DNA of 64,000 nt from Isoetes taiwanensis (taxonomy: Eukaryota; Streptophyta; Lycopodiopsida; Isoetales; Isoetaceae). Positions within the stretch are counted from its first letter, which is position 1. Every line of letters begins with the position of its first letter. Shown here piece after piece: positions 44,196 to 57,600 of the stretch. A program made the translations under genes and the position numbers. The stretch lies in contig JAJEKV010000008.1 in the NCBI GenBank assembly GCA_021234155.1, positions 17,660,042-17,724,041 on the forward strand, written 5' to 3'. The notes under the pieces were generated by a model that was given only the letters and a program-made list of their open reading frames with translations, made no database searches and was not told the DNA's origin.

Positions 44196-44990
44196 TCAAC
44201 TCCAAGCTACTTGAGCAGGTGTCTTCCAACCCCTTTCATTTGGAATATAAATCCAATTTTGGATATTGTCAAGTGTCACCTTCTTGCCAAGCATCCAGAA
44301 ATGGGATCTCCAGTTTGTGGTCAGAAACTGACAATGAGGTGGTGCACCAAGCGAAGCATACAGGGTATTTTGTTCTGTAGCAGAATTTGCCAAAGCCTGC
44401 AAAAATGCAGCTCGAATTTCTCAATTAGAGGAGCATTCAATTGCTTGCAAATGTTCTCCCATTCTAAAGTTAGCATCAGCCTTGTGACGGAGAAGGATCC
44501 CAATCCATGGGTACAACGTGGTTTTTAAGATAAGAATTTAGAATATTGAAAGTGCCAGCATACTGTAGATATAGTTGAGCATAAGATCATCAGGGTCACG
44601 CATGTGCTGTTGGACTGCCTCTAATGCTTCTTTGATCCAGATAGGGAGATGTCGAGCAAGCTCTGTTATGAACTCATTTTGGAAAGCACGTGCCCAATTA
44701 GCATCTAATAGATATTTGTTGTCTTTGGTGAGAAGGAATTGATCTTCTCGTTCAAGAAAGCTCGAGAGCACATGATCTTCATTGAAGGCCTTGGTAAACT
44801 GTGCCAAAAAGAAATCATGCGCGACAACTGCCATAGGTTGTACAATGTGGAGGACAAGAAAAATAGGATCTTCAAACAGAATCAATTTGAAATTGAATAA
44901 GGCATAGAGAAGACCTTTATCAGCATTAGGAGCCAAATGCACAAGGCATGTGCTCATTAAAGGTGCGTCGACAGAACCACGGAAGACCAA
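44196..44990 (-). other. Unrecognised coding-like segment
   Basis: The minus frame 44990-44538 is a 150-codon ORF of balanced composition (LLYALFNFKLILFEDPIFLV, WARAFQNEFITELARHLPIW, EAVQQHMRDPDDLMLNYIYS). It is followed by frames 44503-44321 (LEWENICKQLNAPLIEKFEL) and 44402-44196 (ALANSATEQNTLYASLGAPP, WRSHFWMLGKKVTLDNIQNW) that look like exons or frameshifted continuations. I do not recognise a family. It could be a relic host gene or an element protein. 44991-45363 shows nothing. Confidence 0.35.
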
Positions 44991-45363
44991 CTAGTTTATC
45001 AGAAATGTATATGGCGCTTGGATTTGACATATGCTAGATAGATTATAGGCTGAGGGAAGTCCATAGCAACCTAAACAGCCAAAGCACAATATTTTTTTTG
45101 AGTTGATATATGTCATTAGGAGACTACACAGCTTAATCAACTTGCATAACAGAGAAAATTTGCCACTATTACTAACCTCTAAAGGACAAAATTTGCCTAA
45201 TGTTATGAATTTACCTACTCACAATTTTTCTTTAGGGGAAACCTTGCTCCCCCATCTCAAGTGCTATATGAATATTAGCAAAATGTAACAAATTATACCC
45301 TTCAGCTACACGATTCACAAGAAAAGTTAATGACTACCTTCCAGAATCATTTTTGCATCAGTT

Positions 45364-45870
45364 CATCAGGTAGCTCATATATGCAGATGATGTCGACCTC
45401 CTGGCCACTCCGGAGGATATGTACTCTCACTAGATGCCCTGGACGCATTCTTCTAGGCCACAAACATGTGCGTCAATCTGGCTAAGAGTAAAGTGGTCCT
45501 CATCTCATCCTTCACGCCATCCAAGGCCTTCTTCATTCACTTACTGAGGGCGAATTGTGGAGGTGACGTCCACCTACAAGTATTTGGGAGTAAAGTTTCC
45601 TTCTATACTGTGTTGGAGCACATCCATCCGATTCTGAGTGATGGCAGGCTGGAAATGCTTTATACAATGCTGAACAATAGCCACATGTTGAACTCTATGA
45701 TTGGGGCCATCAGTCACATATCTTCAAGGTACTATTGGAGCCCGATCTTTTGTACGGGGTCGAGACCTAGGGCCGGGTGGTGTCCCATGCGACTTGGAAT
45801 GACTTAGAGCAGGTGCAGAAAGCTGATATGGTGGTGCTCGGGGGAGTGGTTGTCGGGAGCAAGAGTATGA
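45364..45870 (+). pseudogene. LINE reverse transcriptase fragment, probably LINE-C
   Basis: Frames in this segment give YADDVDLLATPEDMYSH (the YADD catalytic motif), NMCVNLAKSKVVLIS, TSTYKYLGVKF, PDLLYGVET and WNDLEQVQKADMVVLGGVVV. These are the palm end and the thumb/connection motifs (LYG.E.W......LE..Q....R..LG) of LINEs. Stops occur at YGVET* and elsewhere. It is on the same strand as the LINE-C endonuclease 3 kb upstream and is of compatible type, so the intervening Helentron and unrecognised sequence may have split one element. Confidence 0.75.
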
Positions 45871-46679
45871 GAAAGAAAGCTATAAATGTTTATGTTAACC
45901 CTTGGACTCAAGTATATACAATAAGTTAAGTTAGCAATTAGACCATTGGGGGATGTTTTTATCTAATATAAGATAGGACAAGTTAGAAACCATAAGCTAA
46001 TCTAAGAACCTTAGGAAAGATAGTAAACTATTATTATAGCTAAGAAAGATATGCATCTATTATATCGATGGGCACAAAGGGGTACTTTTAATACTAAAAA
46101 GGGACTTGGCCTAAATATAAGGATGTCATTCAAATAAGGCTCATTAAGGGATACATTTACCTTTTATAAAGGAAGTGAATGTTACATAAGGGAACTAGTA
46201 TGCGTATGGGGAGGGGAGCTTGTTTCTATCCCAATTGAAGATCTAAGCCGAATCCTAAGCCTAGCCTATTTGCTAGAAAGGATTTGTAGTGGCTAATTTG
46301 CGTTATTTCCTTTCTTTGGAAGTCTCTTGCTCAAGGACAACCCGATTGGGTGGTGAGCTTACCGGAAAGGTGGATTTGTGCTTATTTGACTTATTTCTTG
46401 ACAATTGATTTTGCAGTAGATTTCTGGAGTCTACCAAATCGTATCAAAAGCCTTCTTAGCACGGATACTCGAAGTGAAATCCACGGTTCCATATAAAATC
46501 CTACTGCATGAGATAGGATTCTTAACTCTTCAAAGGGCAACCCGGCTTACACCATGGCAAAAACTGGAATAAGTGTTAAAAGTGTTAACATGAACACTTT
46601 GTAGGCACTAGGCTACCCCTAGGATTAACACTTATTCTAGAATAAGTCATCAGAATATTCTTATTCTGATACTTATTCT
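45871..46679. other. No gene recognised
   Basis: AT-rich sequence without motif. AATAAG/CTTATT words cluster just before the tandem array. Confidence 0.35.
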
Positions 46680-47768
46680 AGGACATGTATAGTATAGGCT
46701 TTTAAGTTCTACCACATCGGGGATCGTATACCCCTAGTAACCAACTTCCAAATATAAGTGACATTGGCAAGGTTTGAACCCATGACCAAATGAACACTTA
46801 TTTTCGCATTACTAGGCCTATACCAACTCATCACACATCCGTTGGGCAAAACTTTGGGCATACATGCACACTTTGTAGGCAGGATACAATCCCACCTTGA
46901 GGAAGTTTTCGGATCACAACTCTAGGGGCATCGTTGAATCCAACGTCACCAGCCTAGTGCCACCTGCCACATATGACTTTTTGGGCATCCTAGGACCAGA
47001 GGGCTTTTTACAGTAACCAGTAGTAATCTATAAACAAACTTTTACTGGTCTAGACTAGTCTTTTTACAAACTAGCTAGTTTTTGTCCCACTGCCAACGAG
47101 CAGCCAAAGTGGCTTTTAAGTTCTACCACGTCGGAGATCATCATGTATACCCCTAGTAACCAACTTCCAAATATAAGTGACATTGGCAAGGTTTGAACCC
47201 ATGACCAAATGAACACTTATTTTGGCATTACTAGGCCTATACCAACTCACCACACATCCGTTGGGCAAAACTTTGGGCATACATGCACACTTTGTAGGCA
47301 GGATACAATCCCACCTTGAGGAAGTTTTCGGATCCTAGGGGCAACTCTAGGGGCATCGTTGAATCCAACGTCACCAGCCTAGTGCCGCCTGCCACTTATG
47401 ACTTTTTGGGCATCCTAGGACCAGAGGGCTTTTTACAAGAACGATAAACCAGCCCGAAGTCGTAAACCAACTTTTACTGGTCTAGACTAGTCTTTTTACA
47501 AACTAGCTAGTTTTTGTCCCACTGCCAACGAGCAGCCAAAGTGGAGGACATGTATAAGCTTTTAAGTTCTACCACGTCGGGGATCATCATCGTATACCCC
47601 TATACCAACTCACCCACATCCGTTGGGCAAAACTTTGGCCTTACATGCACACTTTGTAGGCAGGATTTAATCCCGCCTTAGGAAGTCTAGGTCCTAGGGG
47701 CAACTCTAGGGGCATGGCTTTTTAGCCTCACCATCCTAGTGCCGCCTGCCACGTATGACTTTTTGAGC
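46680..47768. repeat. ~430-bp tandem array, 2.5 copies
   Basis: Copies at about 46680-47110 and 47111-47544 are nearly identical (above 95% by eye). A third, 47545-47768, is internally deleted. All start near GCTTTTAAGTTCTACCAC and include CCAACTCA, ATCCGTTGGGCAAAACTTTG, GTAGGCAGGAT and GCCACTTATGACTTTTT-like phrases. The unit contains CAAGGTTTGAACCCATGACC (46769 and 47187), which resembles a pol III B-box, and an inverted pair TCTAGACTAG. No coding function. Confidence 0.9.
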
Positions 47769-48243
47769 TCATGTTAAGCTTGTAGAATAATGATCGTTTA
47801 AAAGAAATAGTAGACGTCTAAAATGGGAATAGTAGGAGTAGGTACTGTAAATATTGAAACTGCACTAAAAATATTGAAAATGTGTTGCAGCAGAACTAAT
47901 ACACTTACATAATTTATGTTTCTTACATCATTTGAATTTGGAAGGGTTTTGCCAGACCATATGGCAGCTATAGCATTCTACCTTACCAAAACCCAAATGT
48001 CTCTTCCACCTAGTGTTATCCATCCAGATAATATCTCCTTAGAAACATTAACTAAAATAACCAAATAAACGATATGCAATAGCATATGTATACTGACTAT
48101 AGAACGCCATAGTATATAAAATTGCAGTGCATACTGATTATGTAATGTGACATGCATGTGCAAAGCTTTTCAATCTTGCCCATTCCACCAGAAGATGATG
48201 CCAAGCATTGCAGTCCAGAAACGACCATAACATCAAACAAAAT
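47769..48243. other. No gene recognised
   Basis: AT-rich; short minus-strand frames at 47978-48163 and 48097-48288 lack motifs. Confidence 0.35.
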
Positions 48244-49420
48244 GTAACAGGCCTGCCAGGTTACCCTCCAGGTAACCCAAGATCCCATTAAAGACTTGCA
48301 TTAACACTGATAAGTTGGTATGCATGAATTATGTTATGTCAATGCAACAACATTCTCACAAAACTCAAGGTAAAGAATTGAGTCTTTAATCTCAGTACAT
48401 CCAATTACACGTTCAGCGCAACCCTCATTTATATAATATCTGAATCTACTCAATCCAAAATGCTTCACGCTCTAAGAATCCACAACATCAAGTTTATCCT
48501 CCAGCAGCCATAAAGTCGTGCAGTCTCACGAGATCTTAGGTCTTTAGCTCCATTCCGACTCCCCATTGCACAACGATCCTTCAAGCCTCATGTCTATCTG
48601 CTTACACCATGAACATATGTGGCGTTGAACCCGTGACTCGTTGTGAAAGTGGCCATGCAATGTAAAGTTGGTGGGGGAAGGACCCACTTCAGCAATGTAA
48701 AGTGGTGGGGGCAGGACCCATCTGGGTGTGTTGTAAAGTGTCACATGTCCGATAGGACGCTGCCTTGTGGCGTGACGTTAAAATCTCTTCTTCTTCTTCT
48801 TCATAAAGACTAAGTGGGGGTTTGAAACATTTAGGATATACTGGCATAATCAGCAAGACATATGTGTGATGTAACAATCACCAGAATCACTCTTAGACTT
48901 TTATACCTCACCTGAGAATCCCTCTATGCTATCCAATAATGCAATACTAGCACATAATAGAAACAAGGATAATAAGAACTCACATTAGATGAAATACCTG
49001 AACGTCATCAAGCCATCCAAATACATTGAAAATACACATGCTAGGCCCTTACAATTCATGAGACAACCATAAACCATGAGAAACCATAAAATAACCATGA
49101 GGTTTCTATTAGTATGTAGTCATCTACGCACAACATCTCTAGATATATCATTGATTGAATAGAATCACATAGAAGCCTAACTTTCCCTCCCATAGGGAAG
49201 CCCTTTTTAAAATGTCATATCAACCACATTGCAATTTCATTATTATCTACTACTATGAATTACTGTGACGAGCATGCCGAGTTGACCCTCTAGGCAACTC
49301 GGGATCTTGTCAATACTACGCTAATTCTAGGTTGGAATGACAAACAATTGAATATGGTGAAGAATTGAATCTTCCTCTTGCACAGCTAAATTGCACACTC
49401 AAAACTCAATGAGCAAATAC
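48244..49420. repeat. Pair of diverged direct repeats, LTR-like
   Basis: 48244-48410 and 49262-49420 begin TGTAACAGGCCTGCC and TGTGACGAGCATGCC. Both run through .GTT.ACCCTC.AGG.AAC..G.GATC, ATTAACACT/CTAATTCTA and AAGAATTGA.TCTT. Identity is about 65-70%. The TG start and similarity to TGTAACGTTCC at 52115 suggest ends of related LTRs. A 50-bp duplication (GTAAAGT.GGTGGGGG..GGAC) lies at 48660-48720. No element protein is visible. Confidence 0.5.
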
Positions 49421-51282
49421 TTGATATCTCAATATAATCAAATAACATTAACATCCAAAGAATCCATATTCTCAATGGTTACAGCATCCATGTTAGCAAC
49501 TCAATCCTAGAAGCTTCTTGCCCATCCATGAGCCACAACAAATAGCGCTGGTGCCATCGCCTTGCTCTTTCACCGCACATGCACTCACCGGGGTTAGTCC
49601 TCGTGACTAAGTGGGGATCCCCGCTGCCTCGCATGCATGGAAATACTCCGAATCTTGGATAGAAAACATAACAATTCAAAGACACAAGAACCTATGGTGC
49701 AACGCTAGACTATGACAATAAAGAAAACATCATGAACATCAAGAGCAAAGAACATAACCGCAGTATCAAACCATCATAAACAAACTCGGGACAATGGGTA
49801 GCTCAGCCAGCCTACATACAGAGGCCCCCGTTAGCGGCATGTTGCCCGGCCGACTTACATTCCAAGCCCCCCTGTAGAGCAAGTGGTGGGGTAAACCTCA
49901 GATATCGCATACCCTCTCACCCACGCCCGCACCGGAGGACCTCTTACCATGGGGTTTCACAAGAGTTGGACTGACGTAGCAATCCCCTCGCCAGAGAACT
50001 AACGCCCGTGTCACAGAGCACAAGAACCACGAGAGAATCACAGATGAACATGAGCATGCCGGAGCAACCTAGGCCACCTAAACCTAGAAGCCCGACCTGA
50101 GGTTCCAATAGACATAATCAAATACCAAGACAACAAGTAGAGCAATGCGTAGACCATGACATGTGAAGTTCATTACAATATTTATTAAACATGTGCCTAG
50201 ATCATACTCTTAGCCCCTTTGTCGAGGTTGCCCATACAACCTAACCATGCCGAAGTAGCTAACTCATTGGTGAAGATCATGATCACAATACAAACATGTG
50301 GAGGAAGTTACAAGCCCGACCGTCATGGATGTAGCTTCAATACCTATATACGTTCTTGATCAAGGAAAGATACTAACATCTTCTATAATGCAAAACTTAC
50401 CTCAAAACCATCTTCCCATGAGGAATACAACGCTCCATAACGCTTTTATACTTTGAATCCATTAGCTATGATGCTCTTGATAAAATACAATGCAACAACT
50501 TGAAAACTTACGATTCACTTTTCGGACTAGATGTACTTCATGCTATAGTCACATTCAAACCCCCAAGCTTCACATGGCTCTCCTTGTACCAATGTGGACC
50601 CGCCTCAATCTCAATAATCCTTGATGTCGATGACCGCTTATTCCTATTTCAAGATGCACATGCGAACTTGATCTTTGAAATCCTTGATGCCGAGGGGGTC
50701 GTTGACGCCTACATCCGTGCTAGACTACTTTTCAGCATTAGCCCCATCTCCATGAGCTAAGAAAGATACTTTATCCCAAACCTTAGAATTTTACCATAGT
50801 TAGACAATTATCAAACAATGCATATTCTTACTATTATGATTATTCCGCTCGACTCTTCATGTCTCAGATCTCCTCTCGGCCGCTAAGCTCGAATGCAACC
50901 CAATTCCATCTATGAGGACTTAGCTTCATACTAGGACATGCAAATAAATTGAGAAAGGCAGCAAATACAAGACCAACAAAATAAAGCACAAAACCAAAAT
51001 GACAAAAACATAACATGAACACAAAATGGCGTTGGAGAGCTTCCTACGGAGCCGGATCCAATCTAATTCTCGCTTTTTTAAAGTTTCCATGTTGAATCGG
51101 TGCTCTTCATGTAATATTCAGCCATTCTTGACTTAAAATCAGCCTTACAAGGATGTTTCCAATCATTGATTTTCTTCTCTAGCCTTATGAGTCTCCAACA
51201 AATTCATAATCTATCATATTTGCATGCAAAAATCATGTGCAGACTAATCATGGCAGCTCATAGCACACCTCAATTGATCAAA
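49421..51282. other. Probable LTR-retrotransposon debris, no protein seen
   Basis: 49800-50110 is GC-richer, CGG/CCG-rich and unlike the flanks. The 86-codon frame at 50500-50760 (RLFLFQDAHANLIFEILDAE) has no family I recognise. The flanking TG-starting repeats and primer-binding-site matches suggest retrotransposon untranslated sequence, which is inference only. Confidence 0.35.
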
Positions 51283-52100
51283 AGCAAAACCCCACCTGAT
51301 AATTTCTTTCCACATAGACCTCTGGACCCCTTGTAATTGATTGCGCCTCCAAAGATCGTCTTCTAGCTCCAAGAAGCAAACTAGCGGAAGAATAGGCATA
51401 GTGCAGTCAATTCTGACTCAGCATCACTATTTCTGTCATAACTTTTGCATACGGATGAGTTTTGGCTTGATCAGACCCATTCCGGAAAGCTTACTTAACG
51501 ACCTTTCCAACAAAAGAAAAATCACCTGAAAAGGATCTCGGGTTGCCGAGATATGATGCTTCAAACTTCGGGCTCCAAAACTGCCCAGAATTGCTCCCTA
51601 CCTTCATGCTCAGAAACAATCCTTTCTCCAAAGAGATAAAACCCTAATATCATGCTGCATATATGCCATTAATATGTATATACATATATAAATAGGTATA
51701 TTGACCCATTAGGTGGCCAGACCGTTCTGATCTCCCCTTCTAAAAATTAACCCATGTCCTCATGGGTCGTGATAGATTTACTGAAGCATTTCTTGATTCA
51801 AATCTCAGATCAAGCATAGCTCAACTCAACTCAAAACTTCAGCTCATGTAGCAACTTACTCTACCACGATCATATTCCAATCTTACCAGCACCATCTTAC
51901 AATTGCTATCATCTTACTGAACATGCCACAAGAAAGACCTTACCTTCAACATCGTCAAAATTTGCTTGCCTTGGCATCTTCAACCACCTCTAGATATTGC
52001 TTATCCCTCTAAGGATACCATCTCTTGATGTCTCTGAAAGAAAGATCATTAGCATCACAATGCCACAACCAAACGAGCCAACTCCCAAAGATCCAACATT

Positions 52101-52114
52101 GCTCTGATACCAAC
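52101..52114 (-). other. tRNA-iMet primer-binding site, minus-strand LTR element
   Basis: GCTCTGATACCAAC here is the reverse complement of GTTGGTATCAGAGC. That contains TGGTATCAGAGC, complementary to the 3' end of plant initiator tRNA-Met and used by many plant LTR retrotransposons. TGTAACGTTCC follows directly at 52115, so on the minus strand the order is LTR ...GTTACA, then the site. A minus-strand element would extend toward lower coordinates, but no gag-pol is seen there. Confidence 0.7.
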
Positions 52115-52396
52115 TGTAACGTTCCTAACCGACATGCCCTTAACCAACTGGGCAAAACCGTCTAGACATTTATGAATAGTCGCTTCTACCCATTTATGCC
52201 GGTGTCTCGGGAACGCCCCACAGGCACATTCAAGGTTCGAATACTCGAGCGGTCTACCATGGGCCCGTTACAATCTTTCCCACTAGAACTATGCTCGTCC
52301 TCGAGCATCCAAGGCTATACCATGCCACAATGATTACCAAGTCTTTGCAAATTACCCATGCATATAGGCACCCATGGAGACTCGAACTCGAGACCT

Positions 52397-52410
52397 GCTC
52401 TGATACCAAC
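52397..52410 (-). other. Second tRNA-iMet primer-binding-site match
   Basis: The identical 14-mer GCTCTGATACCAAC recurs 296 bp further on, preceded by ACTCGAACTCGAGACCT and followed by CATTTTAACAATGA. On the minus strand this reads as an LTR end (TTGTTAAAATG) next to a primer-binding site. It may belong to a second, nested or related element. Confidence 0.6.
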
Positions 52411-53285
52411 CATTTTAACAATGAGGCCACGACTTGTCAATTAAGTCTACCAGATCTATTACTAAATACTTCATTAGAGCATGCTTCATGCATCTCATTA
52501 GACCCGTAAGTGTTTCATATCAGACTTATGTCCAAAAGCTCCCATAAGCTTCCCAAGATCTTCTCCTCTATGGAGAAGCATCACACCTTATCTTTCTTTA
52601 TCATTTATTCCCTTAGCTACATTAACATTCCATGTAATTCCTTAATGCTTTTTCTTAACTTATGTTTATTCTTATTAACCCCTTGGGGTCCATGCCATGG
52701 TCATACCTAGAAGACCTATAAGCTATTCTAAAGGCTGCCAACATTACAATTTAAGCACCTTCCTTCTTTTGTGTCACTCACCATGACCTCACTGTTTAAT
52801 TCTTATTCGTGCGCATATTATAACTTTGCTAACACACTCAATCTCTGCAAATCTATTTTGCATTCAAGCTCAATCTATTCATAAGAAGGAATCAATTTAA
52901 TCCTTACTAATGTCATAACAATAAATTCAATAATTTCTTTCATTTATTCACAATTTAAGACATCCCCTGGTGTAAGCTGTAAACCACCCACCTAATAATT
53001 CTTTCAAGTATGGTAGATACTTGTGCCTCAAAAAGTCTGACTTCTCGCTCCAAGAATCAATCTGTAGAAGCAGATACATGCACAGTCAATTCTAACCCAT
53101 CGTCACTATTTCTGCCATAACTCCGCCATACGGATGAATTTTGACATGATCAGACCCAATCCGGAAAGCTGACTTGAAAATCTTTCTATTGAAGTAAATT
53201 ATTTGAATTGGATCTCGGGTCGCCGAGATATGATGCTCCAAACTCCGACCAACAAAACTTCCCAAAAATTGCTCCTTCCACATCC

Positions 53286-54620
53286 TTCCAGAAACCCTCA
53301 CAAAAACTGCTACTTTGTTTCTTGTATCACATGAACTTTGTACAAAACTCCCATATATAGTATGTATTTCTCATGCAATGACCATTTAGAATAATCTCAA
53401 TAAGCTTCAATAGAAAAAATACCATAGCAAACCAAACCTTAGCTTTAAGCTCTTATGCAGCCGATTCAAGAATCAGTGGCTACATTTTGCCTTACAAAAT
53501 CTGTATTTTTTCAGAAGCCTAGAAAAAAATAATTCTAAAACTAGCAAGTGGACATATCTCAGGTCACACATGTCATTGTGTTATATAGGCGATTCTAACT
53601 TCCATCACTATTCACGATCAAATCACAATACTATCATCCTGAATAAATGCAAAAGATAACTTGAATTCTTTTCGCTCCACATAGCAACATTTGGACTTCA
53701 AGTCTTTTCTTCTTGGAAAATCCCCAACGGTTTGGCATTGAAGCACAAACAAATCTTCACCCAGTAGCCATTAGAGGACCATGATGCTTGCAAGTGTAGC
53801 TTCATTCAACACGTTATGGCTAAAAATGCCACCATAACTTCACAGCTCAAGAAGCTCTCAATATAAATCCACTGCATCAGGTTATTTCCAGCAACTTTAT
53901 CAGATACTATTTTGGGTGGTTGTTTTTTTAGAGCATCAACTACAAAAATGATCGTTGTCTATATTAGGATCGCATTTTGGAAAAGGTGGGATCAAATTCG
54001 ATACTAACAATACTATAAATACATGCTAAAACTTGGAAAGCTGACCCAAACAAGAATATAAATACAAAAGGTTTGCATCCCATTGCCGCAGAATGCAGAG
54101 TAAACTCATTACTCAGAATGCTAGTCAATAGGCTTTGCAAAGGATTAGAAAACCTAAATTAATTTGCATTGGAATGCTTAAATCAATGCTATATCAACAC
54201 GATAAACTCAAATTTCTGACCACAGAAACAAGTGCTCTGCTTAGCAACAGGCTTCAGCGTTTTCCAAAGCCGCAATACGTTCGCATTACAACCAGGTAGT
54301 ACAACAAAATTGCAAAAGGCATTTAGGGCAAAAAATACTAACACGATTTGGGCGTTACACATTAGGCATCCTGATTTTTACCCAGGCTAAATTTTCATGA
54401 CCATTAGGCAAAAAGAGTCTGTATCAGCACGAGGCAATTTTTTTATCCTGATATGGCAACAACAGATATAAATGGCCATTGAGCATTACGCCCATAGCAT
54501 ATCAAAAGAAACATGATGGGCGAACCTCTAAAAGATTGTCCTGCTTTCAGTAGAGATCATGGCGAATACCATCGAATACCATCGATCATGTCTTCATTCC
54601 TCCGTGGACGTTAAAATATA
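53286..54620. other. No gene recognised
   Basis: AT-rich sequence with no domain motif or repeat that I can support. Confidence 0.35.
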
Positions 54621-54668
54621 CTTCCTTCCATCCTTCCTTCCTTCCTTCCTTCCTTCCTTCCTTCCTTC
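54621..54668. repeat. (CTTC)n microsatellite
   Basis: About twelve CTTC units with one CTTCCATCC interruption near the start. Confidence 0.95.
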
Positions 54669-57600
54669 ATGGAGTAGGCGAAGCGGCGAAGATAGAAGCT
54701 CGCTTCGTAGAAGAGCAGGAGAATGTTAGAAAAATGATAGAGGAGGCAACCTACTAAGCCTTCGAATTAAAAATTAAACAATTCAATAAAAATAGCAATT
54801 TAGTGAGACTGCGCCTACGTAGATTCGAATGTGGTGGTGAGGAGATGGAGATGACTAGAGGAGTAGGAGTGGCACTTGTGGATTTTGTGGAGGAGATGGA
54901 GGACAACTTTTGCTATATTGGTATGATGTCGAGAAGGTGGTGATTATACTGAATGAAGCCCCCCCAATGCACTAATTCTGGATGAGATACGGCAGGCAGC
55001 TTTAGAAGAGGATGCTTCTGAGTGATGTTCTAATATAGCACTTCGTTTTGGAGCAGGTAGGCAATGTCTGATGATGGCCTGGAAAAGAGCTCCCATAGCC
55101 GAACCTGTAGTATCTAGTTTCTGTCAAAGATGCTTAAGATCATCCATGATACGGTGGAACATGAGGTCCGACCAATCAATATGACCACCTGGATGAATAG
55201 CTACAATTGCAGTGTTGAAAAAGTATTTGTTGATCGCGGTATCCTTGACAGAGTAACCAAAGTACTTTCGTTGTGAAAAGAAACTAGTGAATTGAAGTTG
55301 AGCACTATAGGGCGATTAAGCAAAAGCCATAATATCATGATTTTACAACTCAGACCAACCCAAAGGATTGGTACCTCGCAACAGATGAAATACTTTGGAG
55401 ATGAGTTCTTGGTTGAGAGATATTTCTGAACTCGCAACTGAAGTTTTATTAGCAGTGTATATGCAAACCAAGTTGGCAACAAATTAACAGATGTGTGCCA
55501 GATTTAGAGATGGGAGAAGTTAATCCAGGAGAATATAAAGTCCAATCTTGACAGCAAGAACTCTTATATCCAAAGTGGCGAAAGCTTCTAACGTTAGTTT
55601 AAGTCTCAGTACTGTCTTACGTTTGGCTAAAGTTTTATTTAAAACTAAAAGAATCTTTTATCAGTTGGCTATTTTGCACTGATTCAAGATCTAAATATTG
55701 ATAGACCATAGTAGAAATAAAAGTAATAGAATAAGTTGGCCAAAGTACACTAAATTTTGACATGAAAGCATAAGGGCGAGAAGAATGGCAGAAGGACTCG
55801 AGCTTTTTCGCATGGCTATAAAAGAAATCCTTCAGGAGAGCAAGAACACTCAGTAGCTGAACCATAGAGATGCACAACACTATGCCCTCCCAGTGCTTGG
55901 AATTGCTTACTTGCCATATGAACCACATGCACATCTAAAAGATGAAGAATTGAGGAATCCCGATGGACGACTGGCTGATGGGGGTCACTTAAGATCCCAA
56001 TCCTAAATCTGATTATATAGCTATGATATTCCATCTGTGATGATCGAAGCATGAGGAATATTTCATCCTCCGTGCTTGCGCGGTACCTAATCAATTAAAG
56101 GGAGCTGAATTAGATTAGATTTTGCAAATATGTAAAGAAGACCATTTTTGTAACGCCCTTTTTTTGAATATATAATGAAATAACCTTTTTTCTTAGCCAT
56201 TTTGTGCATCTGTTGATCTTTAATAGCATCTATATAAAAAGGTTTGAATCAAAAATTGTGGAAGAGTAACGGGGTGCCATTGAATTCTGCTAAAGAAAAA
56301 ACACTAGGTTGGACCAATTTAACAATCTCATAGGTTCTAACCATCGAAACTTCATTTTCTCTCAAAATAGATGGTTTGATAGAGAATTTCCAAATGTAGG
56401 ACTTGATAAACTGAATTTAGTACCTTATCAGGTATCACTAGCACACTTTTCTGGCATTTTTTCCATAGCTATATTCTCATATATGCTTCTCCTTTCTGTT
56501 TATGATAAGGGTCTAAAACCATAGGACAATCTCATTGTAGCAGTGTGAAAAACTGCATATACCCGAAGGCTGGATTTAGCCACCAAATTTTTTCCAACTG
56601 CACTGACAATTTCAAACTCAAGGCTCCTAAATTTGACACAGATGCGCAGAAGTTTATGGACCCTGTTACTACTATAAAGTTTGACAACCAATAATTGCAT
56701 GATTATACTTGCATGATTGTGGTATTAATGCAGGATTTTTATGGGGCAATACTGGCTATTGTGGATCTGGAACATGTATACAATGCATAGGGCCCATGAT
56801 CAGTTTAAGTGATAGGTTATGTTCTCATGCAGCTCATAAAAACACTGCTGACCCATGCTTAACCTCCCATTAGCTCTTGAGGTTAGCATTCAAAGCCTGA
56901 TTTAGTTGTAGCTCTTAGGCTTAATCTTAGTCTTGAGAAGGATATATGAAGCTTGTCCTTATACGCATATATTAGGTCCCTTGGGGTCAATGATAGATAA
57001 TCTTTTTTAAACACATCCTGGACGCATGTGGATAATCTAGGCCTACTCTTCTTATGCCGTCATTCTTATTCTCGTGAGATAAGAATACGCTCCAAATTCA
57101 CTTCTATGCATTCTCGTGTATCTTAAATTAAAGATGCTTGCCTATTGCCAATTTTGCATAGCCTTAATTGGCTGCAAAATATCATCATGAATCATATAGA
57201 CAAATCATCATTGTTTTATATGTCCACTTACCAGAGTGCAAATATGCACATATTATGTCCTGTTTATTCCATGTATGCTAAGAGCAAATGTTTGATGTCG
57301 TAGATGCTAAAGGGCATGACATGAGGGTATGTGGGCCAAGACATATGGGTAGGGTGTGCTCCTGATCTATTCATATGGTAGTAAAACACTAAAGTTTGGT
57401 GTATGACCCAATGCAAAGACCATGCAGATTTACCATGCAGACAACTAAAGGCATATAAAGTTTAATGCTGACATGTTCACCAAGATGTAGATTTGAACTC
57501 TCAACATCATCTGACATATAATCCCTTGCAGTAATACACGCATTAGAAGGCCCACGACCTCGACCATCAACATGCAACATCTAAAGTTCAAATCTGACAG

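Larger units (their letters stand above)
51283..53285. repeat. Pair of ~310-bp direct repeats, probable LTR fragments
   Basis: 51283-51605 and 52977-53285 share CTCCAAGAA, GTCAATTCT, CACTATTTCTG.CATAACT, CATACGGATGA.TTTTG, TGATCAGACCCA.TCCGGAAA and GATCTCGGGT.GCCGAGATAT. Identity is about 75-80%. The CATAACT...GGAAAGCT...GCCGAGATATGATGCT arrangement is common in plant gypsy LTR/UTR sequence. The interior includes both primer-binding-site matches. Short plus-strand frames at 52291-52710 are unrecognised. Confidence 0.7.
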
